From NCBI GenBank assembly GCA_009741485.1, contig CM019236.1:53029278-53093277 (forward strand): a stretch of 64,000 nucleotides of DNA, read 5' to 3'. A model generated the notes under the pieces. It was not told where the DNA came from. It saw only the letters and a program-made list of their open reading frames with translations, and ran no database searches. This document shows positions 38,941 to 50,493 of this stretch, piece by piece. This DNA comes from Malurus cyaneus samueli (taxonomy: Eukaryota; Chordata; Aves; Passeriformes; Maluridae). Each line of letters begins with the position of its first letter. Within the stretch, counting starts at the first letter, position 1. A program made the position numbers and the translations under genes.

Positions 38941-39434
38941 TAAGAGAAGTGCTAGACCCCTGTGACAGTCCATCTAAAATTCACATTCTCTTCTGTTCTC
39001 ACCAATATTTAGTGGGCAGCTCCTGTTTTTTACTTCTCAGAAGAAGACACTAGCAACCTAGCTTCCAGTCCTATCTTGAGGATCCTCAAGACAGGCTGCC
39101 AGAATTCACTACTTACTTGAATAAAATAGCCCTGAAAATGAAGGGGGTCTGGGAGCTCTGATCTGTGTTTAAAAGCCGAAGGAGGGCAAGAGATCTTTTA
39201 ACTCCATCACAGCTGCCATAGCATTCCCTCTTTTTTGTCTTCACGTGGGTGTCCCAGGAACATTTTCAAAATATTTATCCTATACAACAGCCATTGTAAT
39301 ATTAGGTAAAAAATACTCCAGGTACAGCAACTTATATTCTAATTTCTTATGAAATTAATTAACTCTTTCTCATAGAACATTTTCCTTCTCTCAATCTGCA
39401 GTGGGAAAGTATTGCAAATACTTTTTTTTGTATT

Positions 39435-39460
39435 GTATTGCTTAGAAGTATTGCTTAGAA
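39435..39460 (+). repeat. Perfect 13-bp tandem duplicate
   Basis: GTATTGCTTAGAA occurs twice without a gap (39435-39447 and 39448-39460), next to a T run. A replication-slippage product is the simplest reading. Confidence 0.9.
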
Positions 39461-40322
39461 GGCAGCCAGGCTTCTTCCAGGTTGAAAGTGGTTCCATTCC
39501 CTAGAAGGTGCAGAATGGAAGGCAAAACCCTAGTTCTTGGAAAAGGATACTTCCTCTTTAAAAAGTGAGCAAAATCAATGCATTTCTGCAAAAAAACTGA
39601 GTTGAAGTGTGCACCTAGTTCCACATGTGACAACCAATAGAAGTGGGAAAGTTGTGAACAAAACTTGTCAGGAGACTCTGCTCCTAGGACTGAGCATCAT
39701 ACAGATGAATTTTCTTCTCAGCTTTCCCCATATCCAACACTACCTTTGTGAAAGGGGAAGTGTCAAAATTTGGACCACAGATACTCTGTGCTGAAAGCAC
39801 TAATAAAATATAAAAGAACAACCAGAAATTTAACTCCCACAGTAAGTTAGAGCTTCAGCTTCTCTAGAGACATGATTGAAACTCAGATGTCACAGGCTAG
39901 TGGCTTTCCTGCTTATCACGGATTGTTCCTTAATTAAAATTAGAGTTCTCATTTTATACTGTGCTGACTTTAGCTATCTTTTTTTTGAGCAGTATTATTT
40001 AATGAAGTGAATGGAATTAAAACTTTTCTATGTATGAGCCAGAAATCATTCTCTTAAAACAGAAAGCAGATAGACACAAGTAATCTGATCACTGATGGGA
40101 CTAGGGGTAGGCAAAAGTAAGAAGATTACTTATCTGGTCTTAATATTTCTCATTGCTGTTGTTTTTGAGGCCAAATCGGAAAATGCTTAATCTAAAACAC
40201 TGCTGAAAATAATTGGATTATATTTGTCAAGATCAAAGCATGAGAAGACTCCACAATTTCACCCCAATATAATTTATTTCATTTAAATAATTCTTCATAA
40301 TCCCTAAAACTCATTCTTCCAC

Positions 40323-40368
40323 AAAAAAAAAAAAAAAAAAAAAAAAGAAAAAAAGAAAAAAAAAAAAA
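40323..40368 (+). repeat. Interrupted A-rich run
   Basis: A24, G, A7, G, A13. It resembles a poly-A tail, but the sequence upstream shows no recognisable retrogene or SINE body, so it is left as simple sequence. Confidence 0.85.
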
Positions 40369-40937
40369 GAAATACATGGTATTGGCTTCAAGGAAGTAAC
40401 AGTCTAAGACCTGCTGACATTCACTAAATTCTTAATTTACAGTGTATCAGTGATCCTACGAGTTTTCGTTGGGTGGTTTCCTGCACTTTGGAAAATCTTG
40501 TCTTTTATATGGAGAAGTGAAAGTAATATTGCACAGCAACTTAATGGTGAGGTATGTTAACTTCTTTACTGTATGAACAAAAAGATTTGGGTAATTTTCA
40601 GAGGTTTTGCTGCTGCCCTTGATTATTTTTCATTTATTGCAATATTAAGAAACAAGCAGAAAAAACGTAAAAAATCTACATTGAAGAAAAGGTTTAACTC
40701 TTTTTTGAGATAGTTTCTCATTTCACTTGCTGAAGTTGGAAAAAGCACATGAGGCACTAGAAATATTTGTATTTTAGCTGCAACACATGGGAGATATAAT
40801 TAAGTCTGGCAAAAAAATAAGAGAAAGGAAGTCGATGAAGTGAGGGTTCAGGAAGAAAAAGTGTGATATTGGTACTGAGAGCATTCCTAGAAAGCTGTAA
40901 GAAAAAAAAATGGATCATTTACAGGTTTTCTTCTTTC

Positions 40938-40960
40938 TTTTTTTTTTTTTTTTTTTTTTT
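40938..40960. repeat. Homopolymer T23
   Basis: Twenty-three T residues after a short CTT-rich lead-in. No associated element is recognised. Confidence 0.88.
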
Positions 40961-42463
40961 GACTACTTGTTACACTATGAATATTTAATGCTATGGACTT
41001 GTGTGAGTGAATGTAAGGAGACAAACTGTAAATTGTGGCTGCATAAATACTGAAGTGGGAGTAAGAGTTTCCATTTCTCTCTGTTGCTTAAAGAGTTGCT
41101 TCTAGCTGTGAAAAATAAGTACTCACAGTACAGCATCCATGCTTTCGTGGAAGAGCATCCCTGCCTAAGCATCCACAAGGCGGGTTTTTCTTACCACCAT
41201 TGATGCTTTTATAGTGAATCATGTGGGGAAGCAGCTCAGAGCAGGAGGTTGGCTGGGCTTTCTGTGAGCCTGTCACCTCCCTCCAGGCAGTGAGGATGTC
41301 CCAGAGGGAGAGCAGAGCTGTCTCTGCTTGCTTTGGTGTCTGCCAGCACGTGTCTCACAGTATCAACCTGCTCACCTTTGCAAGGACACGATGTTGGACA
41401 TTTCTACAGACACCCCATGGGATGTAGGGAGCAGTGCTGCCTCACCAGGGACATCGCAATGGCCAGGAGGACTGAATCCTCTGGGACAGTGTCAAGGGGA
41501 CAGGTCTCCCTCCTTGGGACTAAGATGTGTTTGTCTTGATGCACTGGATCAGCCCTGATGTGCTCCACAACTGATCCAGCTTGCTTGTGACCCCCGCATT
41601 AAGGAAGCTGGATGAATTTTGGACAGAGGGTTGTCATGCGACACAGAATTACCCAACAACTACTTTCCTGCTGCAGATCAAGAGAAAAGCATGATATTCC
41701 TGGCTGCTGGGGTCACATGGAAGTGGACATCTGCTGCTGTTCCACATCTCTGTAGGTCCTGCTCACATACTCTGTTCCTCTCACCTTCCAGGCAGCTCAG
41801 TCTGGCCTGCTGTCTCATTTCTGGATGACCATCACTTCTATCCCACATTCTTTCCCACAGACACAGGGAAAAGCCAAGAAGGAAGGTGTGTTATTTGTTC
41901 TCAGGACACCTCCCAGGCTGTGCAGCTGCCCTGCTCTCATTCATCCCCCACAAAGCATCCCATGTGCTGCAGAGGAAAGTACGTAAAGTTCCATGTGAGT
42001 GGCACAAAGCTGCTACCTTCAACACAAGGACAGACAGCTCATGTCAGAGTGAGCATCAAAAACATTCTTCAGAGCAGCCTGGAGTTCTGGCTGTTCAAGT
42101 CACACAGGGAGGCCTGCCCTGATCTTCCTCTTTGTGCTTTCAGTTGTCTTTCAGTCCCTTACAAATCCCACAATGCCCACAACCCTTTACCCACCTCTCA
42201 CTTTTCCACTTCTCATTTTTCCAAATGATCTGGCTTTCCATGAAGAGCCAGACAGTAAGTCTGATGACTCCCTGTTTTTCATAACAGGGAACAGTGTGAT
42301 GAACTAATGGGTTTACACAAAGCTGGTTTGGCCTCTCCAGATCCTGGCATGACTGTTGAGAGGGCTAAGAAAGGACAACAGAGATTATGTGGAGGTAGAC
42401 TTTCTGTGGCCAAGGATGTTGGAACAAACTTTCTCGGCAGCTGGAACCAGCACAGTGAGAAAC

Positions 42464-42677
42464 TAATCTAATCTGATCTGATCTGATCTGATCTGATCTA
42501 ATCTAATCTAATCCAATCCAATCCAATCCAATCCAATCTAATCTAATCTAATCTGATCTGATCTGATCTAATCTAATCTAATCTAATCCAATCCAATCCA
42601 ATCCAATCCAATCCAATCCAATCCAATCTAATCTAATCTAATCTAATCTAATCTAATCTAATCTAATCTAATCTAAT
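42464..42677. repeat. Pentanucleotide (TAATC)n array with ordered variant blocks
   Basis: Forty-two pentamers of the form NNATC occupy 42464-42673, with a partial unit to 42677. Counting the variable first two bases, the order is TA x2, TG x5, TA x3, CA x5, TA x3, TG x3, TA x4, CA x8, TA x9. Variants come in uninterrupted blocks, and the series TG-TA-CA-TA occurs twice, so the array shows a higher-order pattern rather than scattered mutations. No open frame or regulatory assignment is made. Confidence 0.95.
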
Positions 42678-43045
42678 ATTTTTAGTCATTCCTTTGTCCA
42701 AAAAGCTTGATAATCTCATCATTATAAGAAATTGTGAGTCTTTGGAGTCTAAGATTAATGACATTTTAAAAATTCTTACTAGAGACAGAAGGTTCAAACT
42801 GGTAATTTATCTGGGGTTCAGCATTGCACTACACCCTTCCTTGCAACAGTAGCTGATTACTAGCTAAATTTCTGTTATACATCAGTTTAACATAAAGCAA
42901 ACTTTTCTGATATGTATTTTGTCTGTCCATTTTTCACTCATAACTCTGATTTATGAAAGCATTGACTGGTAGATCATGATAGTATAAACCCTAATTCATT
43001 GGCACATCCCCTCAGATTAATTTGCCCAGTTACCATGCTCTCAAA
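42678..43045. other. Non-coding spacer
   Basis: AT-rich sequence between the pentamer array and the next CR1. I see nothing in it. Confidence 0.5.
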
Positions 43046-43665
43046 AATCACAGAATGGGTCAGGTTGGAAAGAACCACAGTGGGTCATCTGGTCCAAATT
43101 CCTTGCTCAAATAGGGTCATCCTAAAGCACATGACACAGGATTGAGTCCAGATGGTTCTGGAATATCTCCAGTGAGGGAAACTCCTCACCCACTCTGGGC
43201 AAACTATTCCAATGTGTGGATACTTGCACAGAAAGTTCTTCCTCATATTGAGGTGGAACTTCCTGAGCATCTGTTTCTGTCCATTGCCTCTTTTGCTATT
43301 TCTTGGCACAAACAAAAGGAGCCTCGTCCACCCTGCATTTGCCTTTGCTCAGTTTCAGGAGGTTTCTCTCTGCCCATCTCTCCAGCCCGTCCAGGTCCTT
43401 CTGAAGGGCTGCACAGCCCTCTGGGCTATCGGCCACTGCTCCCAGCTTTGTGCTGTCAGTGAAATTGCTGAGGAGGCCTCTGCCCTTCACCCGAGTCATT
43501 GATGGATCAGTTAAACAACACTGGGCCCGCTATTGAACCTCGGGAGACACCAGCAGGGACAGGACTCCAACCTGACCCTGTGCCACTGATGTGGGATCTG
43601 CTGTCCAGCCAGTTCTCAATCCATCTCCATGTCCACTCATCCAGTCCATGCTTCCTCTCTGATCT
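43046..43665 (-). mobile_element. CR1 LINE, 3' end joined to polymerase region by an internal deletion
   Basis: The element reads on the minus strand. Its 3' terminus is at the left: ATCACAGAATGG (43046-43057), then the complement of the CR1 3' UTR to about 43328. The sequence then jumps to ORF2 coding sequence (43335-43665), so several hundred bases between the polymerase region and the 3' UTR are missing. The right boundary is where similarity to the polymerase region fades. It lies 8.4 kb from the + strand copy ending at 34685 and shares a near-identical 60-base segment with it in inverted orientation. Confidence 0.82.
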
Positions 43666-43695
43666 ATGCATATATCTGTTCCAGCAGCTGTTCAT
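43335..43695 (-). pseudogene. CR1 ORF2 remnant, reverse-transcriptase region
   Basis: Two minus-strand frames cover this. The upstream one (43507-43695) contains GLDEWTWRWIENWL and GPVLFN, typical of the central polymerase region of CR1. The next (43296-43499) contains LGAVADSPEGCAALQKDL and ERWAERNLLKLSKGKC. The frames are separated by a shift near 43500. The catalytic box, usually FADD in this family, reads FTDS at 43452-43463, so the second catalytic aspartate is replaced. The copy is also deleted downstream. It cannot encode an active enzyme. Confidence 0.82.
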
Positions 43696-44401
43696 TCAGT
43701 GAATTTAAGCCACTGTACCCTTTAGTGTGTGTTTTCTCTCTTTTACATTCTTTACTTCTTCTTTCTTTAATTCTTGATGGAAATCATTGATATTTTAAGG
43801 AAATAACTTTTTTGCCATTATATGATCAACTTAGTTGGGTTCAAAAAACTTCCCAACTTAATATTCTTCTTATTATTTTACCTCTTTTCTGTCTCAGGTT
43901 CCTGCTCCAGATTGTTAGCATCAAATAATACTAAAAATCTGCTCATAATTACCCAGTTTGTAACAAATGAAGAAAAAAGTCATTGAACATTTCAAATTTT
44001 CAGTGTGGTACATTGTTTATTCACATTGTTGGTTGTTCCTAGTAATAAGCATTATTATTTTTTAGTGTACTCCATACTGCAAAGGTGCCACCCATTGTTT
44101 CACTCTGCCCTGCCCAGAGACAATCAGCACTTTCCCATTCCATGTTTTCAGGAGTGCAGAGAGCATGTACTTCATTGACATTCATCATGTAAAAATCATG
44201 TCCCCCTGTCTAAAAGCATTCAAACTCAAGACCTAAGCCACTTTTAAAATCCCTAGTCTGCAGTGCTTATAATCCCACAGTTTCCACAATGTGTAACTTG
44301 CAGCTCTTCCAGTTTCTCCCTAGGTCTAGAAGGTGACATACACAGCTTTCAAAACCTTGCCTGTTGCTTCTGTTTGTCTTAATTTACAACCCTATTGTCC
44401 A
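43666..44401. other. Non-coding spacer between two CR1 copies
   Basis: AT-rich unique sequence between oppositely oriented CR1 copies. I see no gene or repeat in it. Confidence 0.5.
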
Positions 44402-44838
44402 TTTCCACATCCAAAGAAGGGCAATAGAGCTGGTGAAGAGTTTGGGGCACAAATCATATGAGAAGAGCCTGAGAGAGCAGGGACTGTTTAGTCTGGACAG
44501 GGGGCTCACGGAGGAACCTCATCACTCCCTACAAATACAGAAAAGGAGGCTCTAGCAGGTAGAGGTTGCTCTCCTCTCTCTAGCAGCAAGCAATAGGATG
44601 AGGCTTAAAGGTCTCTGGGTGTGAGAGGGAGGTTTGGATTGGATGTTAGAAAAGATTTCTTCACTGGAAGGTTGGTCAGGTACTGGCACAGACTGCACAT
44701 GGTTGGGTCACCATCCCTGGGGGCAATTATAAGCACACACACAGACATGGTGCTGAGGGACGTGGTTTAGTGTTGAACTTGGCAGTGTTAGGTTAATGGT
44801 TGGATCATTTCCAACCTAAATAGTTCTATGATTCTTAA
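44402..44838 (+). mobile_element. CR1 LINE 3' portion with intact terminus
   Basis: The sense strand begins in the distal ORF2 region (AAGAAGGGCAATAGAGCTGG at 44414-44433) and passes the segment coding for GLFSL (about 44484-44498). It continues through the 3' UTR, including GTTAGAAAAGATTTCTTCAC (44645-44664) and TTGGCAGTGTTAGGTTAATG (44779-44798). It ends with TTCCAACCTAAATAGTTCTATGATTCTT, where the 8-bp tail units are visible to about 44838. The wording of the 3' UTR differs from the other copies, so this is a different CR1 subfamily (CR1-X-like from memory). The frame is broken. Confidence 0.83.
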
Positions 44839-47800
44839 AAGCATTATGTACTTTGCCTGCTTTCATCTGTCACCATCACAGGCACACACTCACACTCCCA
44901 CCTTTGATTCATTGAACCTTTTTCTGTGCTGTGCACTTTCAGCAGCTAGCTCAAATATCTCATTTGCTAGTTAACCAGTTTAATGAAAGGCAAGCCAGTA
45001 GGACTTGAAGAGGCTTACATTTGACATCATGTGCCTTCAAAGAAGAACATATATTATTCCCACTTGGCTACTCAGTAGGATGGCAGTAGCTTGGTAACTT
45101 AAAAGATATAAGGAAGAGATTGGTTTGACTTAACAGCATCATAACTTTAAAGCTCTTTTTCCCACATTTGGAATAAATTATACATTTCCACGTGGCATCT
45201 GTTTGTTAAATAATTCACTTGCTTAATTTCCATCTAATTTTTTTTTTTTCTAATTTTATATTATGGCCTCTAACAGGCATGTGTTTGGGCAGGGAATCTT
45301 GGAAGAAATTGTCAGTGAGGGGATGTGGTAGAGAAAGCATGAGAAAAGAAACTTACAAATGTCAAATGCACTAGTAATTTATTTAGTGTTAAAGAAATGT
45401 GTCAGCCTAGTACAAATAGCAGATTAATGAGGTACATGAATCATATATTTAAGATCTTGTTTACAAAGCACTAGACTGAAATATTGCATTACATTCTTTT
45501 TTTCTTTCCCTGACTACTCACTTGCTCCCCCCTGACTTTATTGACAAAACTGAAAGAGTTGAAGTAGCTTTTGTTCCAACTTTGCATACACAGAGGCAAG
45601 CAAAATGAAGTGGAATGTTATCTTTGCACTGATTTATTTTTTGTAGAAAAAAACTTAGGGAGTTATTAAATCTTTTATATGAGAGGAGAACTCAGCAATG
45701 TAAGGTTCAAGCAGTAAACAGAGCACTCAAAGCCTCTTTTGAGTGCAATATTCTTCAGCGATGGTGTCAGATACCCTGAGCTGCTCATAGATGAGTCTTG
45801 TCTTATGTGCCTCGTCAGGTAACACACTTCCAGTCCAAGACTATGCTGAATCACAAGCTTCTCAAAGTCACTCCATTAGCTCCAATCTTATACTTCAGCT
45901 CACTCCATCAACTTAGATCTTATTCTATTCATTGAATGCTGTTCTGAAGAAATTATAAGGAAGATTGAAATTAGAAATGAAATTTACAAAATGTAACTAC
46001 TACAGACAAATTTCAAAAAGTAAAGCTTCCTTTCTCTTACAATGGGAATTTTCGTATTATGACTTAAAAAAACCTTGTTAACTTTCTAGGTCAATTCTTA
46101 CTTTTTTTTCGTAAAGAACAACATTCTTGCAGTATCAAATCACTGTTATCTTCAAATGTAAGTTACCATCAGTAATTCACGTGCATTTTTCAAAGCAGAA
46201 ACCATTTTACGTATTATTGCCTTTGCATTTATAATGAGCTGTGTCTTTTTGCGGGTGACATTTGTATATTTCTTCTAGAAATTTCTTCTCACTAAAAACA
46301 TTTTTGCCCTTGTTTTTGCTTGGGAGGATAATATGAAATAGTTGGGTAAGAGAAAAGAATAATCTTGGAAAAGATTCCTGGAGACAATTTCCTGAGAAAC
46401 AGAGTCTGTGTATTACCAGCCTGTGCGGCTGTTCTCCTTTGTTTCCTGAATCCATGACTCAATGGGCATCCTTATGCTTTCACATCTGCAAGGACTAAGA
46501 GATGATACAGAGAGACCTGCAAACCTTAAAACCCTCGTGCATGTAGCAGGTACACCAACAAGGACATTTCTATGTAACTCCAATCAAACAGGCACAAAGA
46601 GGGCTGCTGGCTGTACACCAAATAAAAGGTTTCTCATGGGCAGGAAAGCTCTGTGTGCCCACACCAAGGGCACACCAAGATGAAGCCAGCAGTGCTGGTG
46701 AGGACTGCAACGATCAGGAAAAGGTCAGCGCTCCAGAAATTTTGTTCAGTGCCTGTGTGCTGCAGGAGACAAGCCCAGCAGAGGAAAGGGTCTCTAGTGT
46801 TGCTCAGCAGGAGGCATGCATGGACCCTGAACCATACGGAAACTGAGGCAAGGGGGGAGGTGCTTGGGGCTGGTGTTGCACAGAGAAAGAGAGGGGAAAA
46901 CATGCTGTGAAAATCAATGAAGCTTCTCTGTTACTTTTTCTAACATTCTCCTACTTCAATTTATAAAAATAAAACCTTTGAAGTGTAGCATTTCTCTTCA
47001 TTGATTAGTGGTGATCAAAATTTTCAGGGGGTCCAGTATTCTTGCAAGTAATCAACCTTCAAACTGTTTATCCAGAGCTTTTCTCTTTTGTGATAATTGC
47101 CCTTTAAAAACAAGCAACCAATTCCTCCTCCCTCCCTCTAAAACTTCAAACTGTCTTTATATGATGAAATAAGCACTGATAACAAGAATGATCCGTTGCA
47201 GAGTTTTCTTGTGTTTCATTAATATTAATTAATTCATGCTATTGTGAATTCTTGACTAGAATGAAGCATTGCTAATTAAGAAAAATTGGAAAACAGATCA
47301 CTAGATGTGTTTTGTTTAAATGTATATATTAAGAACAGTAAGGTGAGTAAATACACACAGCCACACATCTCTGTTCCTGTCTCTCTTTCTCTTTATTACA
47401 GTGTAGCACAAAAATTAATTTTAAATAGATTATTAGTAACTGCTATTTATTCCAGAACACGCAATAGCAAAGAAATAAAGTTCAAAGACATGCTAATTAA
47501 CTCCAAAAGTGCACGTTCTACCTGGAGTGACATCAGTTCAAAGTCATTTGTACCTGTTTCTTTTCTGTGGCCAGAGTTGTAATCATTTGATTTTAGCACA
47601 GGTTTATATCCAAAACAGTGAATACTTTGATCCTGCAATAGTTGAAAGATCAAAGATTCATACATATCATTGTATTTAAGTAGGAACTAGCATAATGCAT
47701 TTGCTGCAGTTTCTTCTGAAAACGTGTAGCACCTGACTCACTTCAGCTCCTGGGTTCAAACAATGGAAAAACACCCTTTGACTGGGTACTGTTCTTAAAA

Positions 47801-49985
47801 ACTGTTGAAAAGATACTTATCAGAGAGTGTGTCTTCCTAGTCGCTTTATCACTGCATCAAGCAGTTTCTGATAAAGATTCCTTTCTTTGTGTTGCATTTC
47901 TTTAGCTCCAAAGTTTTATGAAGAAGGTGTCTGCCCATTCTTACTTTTCACGCTCTAATTTTATTTCAAATATGAGCTGTTAATGTTGTGCAGAATGCAC
48001 ACTGGTTTTGTCTTGATTTTAATATTAGTTTGATCCATGCATAAGCTAGGACTGAAAAATATCATACCATTTCCAGTTTGGCAGCAAGGTTTTAACCACA
48101 GCTCAGTTTTCTGCCCTGAGAAGGAGTGAAAGAAGTTGTATAGACTTCTTTGTTTAACACTTCTTTGAGTTTCTGAAGTATTTCTGCAACACTGATCAGG
48201 TTAAAACCATAAGATTTTAACAAAGTTTTATTATGTCTAGCTGATTTGCAGAGCAGTTTTTAATGATGTCTGTTCATCCACATAAGGCTTAAACTGGGAG
48301 TGCAGGTCTCAGAAGCACAACTGGAAGTGGCAAAGAAATTTTGCCAACCTCTCTGAGCTAGGTAACAGCAGCAGGAAGGAATCTGAGCTTCAAAGCTGGG
48401 CCATACAAGCCTGGAGCACCTGGAAATGTGCTTTGATTGCCAGACTGTAGCAAAGTTAGCCCTGCTCCATTTTTGCTATTATTTTTAGATAAGTGAAATA
48501 CTTTAAACTTTCCTAGGCTGGCAATACAGTCCCGCATATAACATGAGAAATACCTCGTGTGAGCTATATATCAAAGTGTCTACACAGAGTTCTCATGACA
48601 GGACAAGAGATATGGCTTGCAGAAAGATTTCTTTATGGGCTCTGAGTAAATTTTTCCTCATACAAATGACCATGAGCTCAGCTGAACCTTTCCCCTGGAA
48701 TTCCCTTCTGTGTAACTCTGTCATTTTTTTTAACTCTTCTCAAAGTTCACAACAAGTTCTCAACCAAGCAGCTAGACCTCCACTGATCACCAGGATAATG
48801 CTGGAAGACAAAGTCATGTGAAACACGTTTAGAGGACAAGAAAATTCTGCAGTGCAGCAATTGAGCCAGTGCCTGTTGCTGCCAGTGTGGTAGGATGTAC
48901 ATTTATCCTTATGGTTTTTATGCACTAGACATCCAACTTTTTAATCATTTGACATAAAACATTCCACTAGCAAATTTGTTTCATTAAGGAAAATGTGTTC
49001 TAGTGTGTGAATTCAATAGATCTACTGAATCTATTGAAAGCGAACATGCCGTGTTTTTCAGATGATTTAGATTTAATTTCCTTGTAATTGTAGTGCAGCA
49101 GTGAGAGGGCTGGGTGTACCTTCCCAGCAGGAAAGTAAGGTTCAACCAACTCCCTCACTGTGCAATACTGGAGAAACGCTGTGGGAAATTCCAGCTGGAC
49201 TGGGATACACAGGGACAAGGACAAGAACAAGGACAAGATGAGAGAGGGTTTCTGTGAAGGGAAACCATATTGTCATGCTGGGTAGACAGTACATACCTAG
49301 TAATAAAGTTGCTTTTGTTTTTCCTCACTTGTTTTTCTCTGACTTTAATCTCATTGCCTTTCCCCATTTTCTTTCGTACTTGTCAATATCCACTGAAAGC
49401 TTTGACCTGTCACCAACAAATTTGCAGACCCTTCCTTTCAAACAGTTCTGAGACCACTAATCCCAAAGGGCTGCTCAGTATATTCAGCCAAAACCAATAT
49501 TAAATTCCTATCAGCAAGCTTGAGCCACCCCAGGACCTACTCAAAATTTCAGGATAATTTAAGAAGCTAATTAGCTAGTCTGACTAGAACTGGTTAAAAA
49601 CTTCAACCAAAATTAAGTTGCACATAAAGCCTTTGTTTTAATAAAACATTATTCATTATTTAATCTTTTTCTCCTCATTTGCATAAAAAGGGGGAAACCA
49701 GAAGACATGCAGTACAAGATGTATGCATGGCAACCTCCCAAGTCTGATAAAAATGTGTTTGACAACAAACTATTTTTTGTTAGTCAGTTTTCACTGAAAA
49801 CTGCAAGTGTCTCATAAAACATAAACAAACAGGGCATTTTTTTTACACTGGCAACAGCTTGAAAATAAAACAGGATGAAAGCAAGATGTATTCCTTTTCC
49901 CAGCAGTACTATAACCTTATGCAGCCTGGGAGGCAGAGTTTCAGAGCAGCACTGAGGTGGACTAGACAAGGAACAGTTTGTTACT
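44839..49985. other. Non-coding stretch, no gene seen
   Basis: Mostly AT-rich unique sequence. A GC-richer patch at about 46480-46910 holds five overlapping short frames on both strands, none with a recognised domain. A hairpin with a perfect 9-bp stem (GCACTCAAA/TTTGAGTGC) lies at 45723-45746. A short GACAAG-type repeat is at about 49212-49238, and a perfect palindrome AGCTAATTAGCT at 49565-49576. I cannot support any transcript. Confidence 0.45.
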
Positions 49986-50493
49986 GTCAAACCTCACCTG
50001 CAGCACTGCCTCCAGCTCCAGGGTCCTCAACCCTGGAAGGACATGGAGCTGTTGGAGTGGATCCGAGGGAGGAACCTGAAGGTAGTTGGAAGGATGGAGC
50101 ACTGTTGTTGCAAAGAAAGATTGAGAGAAGTGAGATTGTTCCGCCTGGAGAAGTTTCCAGCAAGACTTTGATGCAGCCCCCCAGTGCTCAAAGGGGTTTT
50201 ATGAGAAAGATGGGGACAGGATCTCTAGTGATATAGTATGAGGGGTAACAACTTAAAGCAGCAGGAGTGTCAGTTTATACTAGATAGAGGCAACAACCTT
50301 TTACAAGGAGATTGCTGGCACGTGTTTCCCAGAGAGGTTGTGGATGCTCCATCCATGGAAATATTCAGGTCAGTTTGGAGGAGCTCTGAGCAACTTAGTG
50401 TAGTGGAAGGTGTTCCTCTTCACTGCAGGTGTGTTGGACTGGATGTCCTTCAAAGGTCCTTTCCAACCCGAAACCATTTTGTGATTTTATGAC
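49986..50493 (+). mobile_element. CR1 LINE 3' portion with terminus
   Basis: The copy starts in distal ORF2 (GTCAAACCTCACCTGCAGCA at 49986-50005), passes GACATGGAGCTGTTGGAGTG (50040-50059) and the GCCTGGAGAAG segment (50140-50150), then the 3' UTR with GAGGTTGTGGATGCTCCATC (50334-50353). It ends GTGTTGGACTGGATGTCCTT (50431-50450), TTTCCAACCCG and a degenerate tail (ATTTTGTG, ATTTTATG). It is about 500 bases long, with several indels and no usable frame. It may extend upstream to about 49920, where similarity is weak. Confidence 0.85.

Larger units (their letters stand above)
34686..42463. other. Non-coding stretch with homopolymers and two GC-richer patches
   Basis: No gene is seen. There is a T37 run at 35278-35314, an interrupted A run at 40323-40368 and a T23 run at 40938-40960. 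A GC-richer patch at about 36480-37230 carries overlapping frames on both strands (36785-37247). A second patch at about 41220-42460 precedes the pentamer array and includes the segment AACAAACTTTCTCGGCAGCT near 42424-42443, which may be LTR-derived, but I cannot assign it. Small perfect tandem duplications occur at 38917-38940 (12 bp twice) and 39435-39460 (13 bp twice). Confidence 0.45.

Noticed and set aside
40323..40368. A-rich run as the tail of a processed pseudogene
   Set aside because: No gene-like body upstream and no flanking target duplication seen; processed pseudogenes are also rare in birds, where CR1 does not use poly-A tails.
46480..46910. GC-richer patch with five short frames, considered as a gene
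   Set aside because: Frames overlap on both strands, with no recognised motif, splice context or codon bias favouring one.
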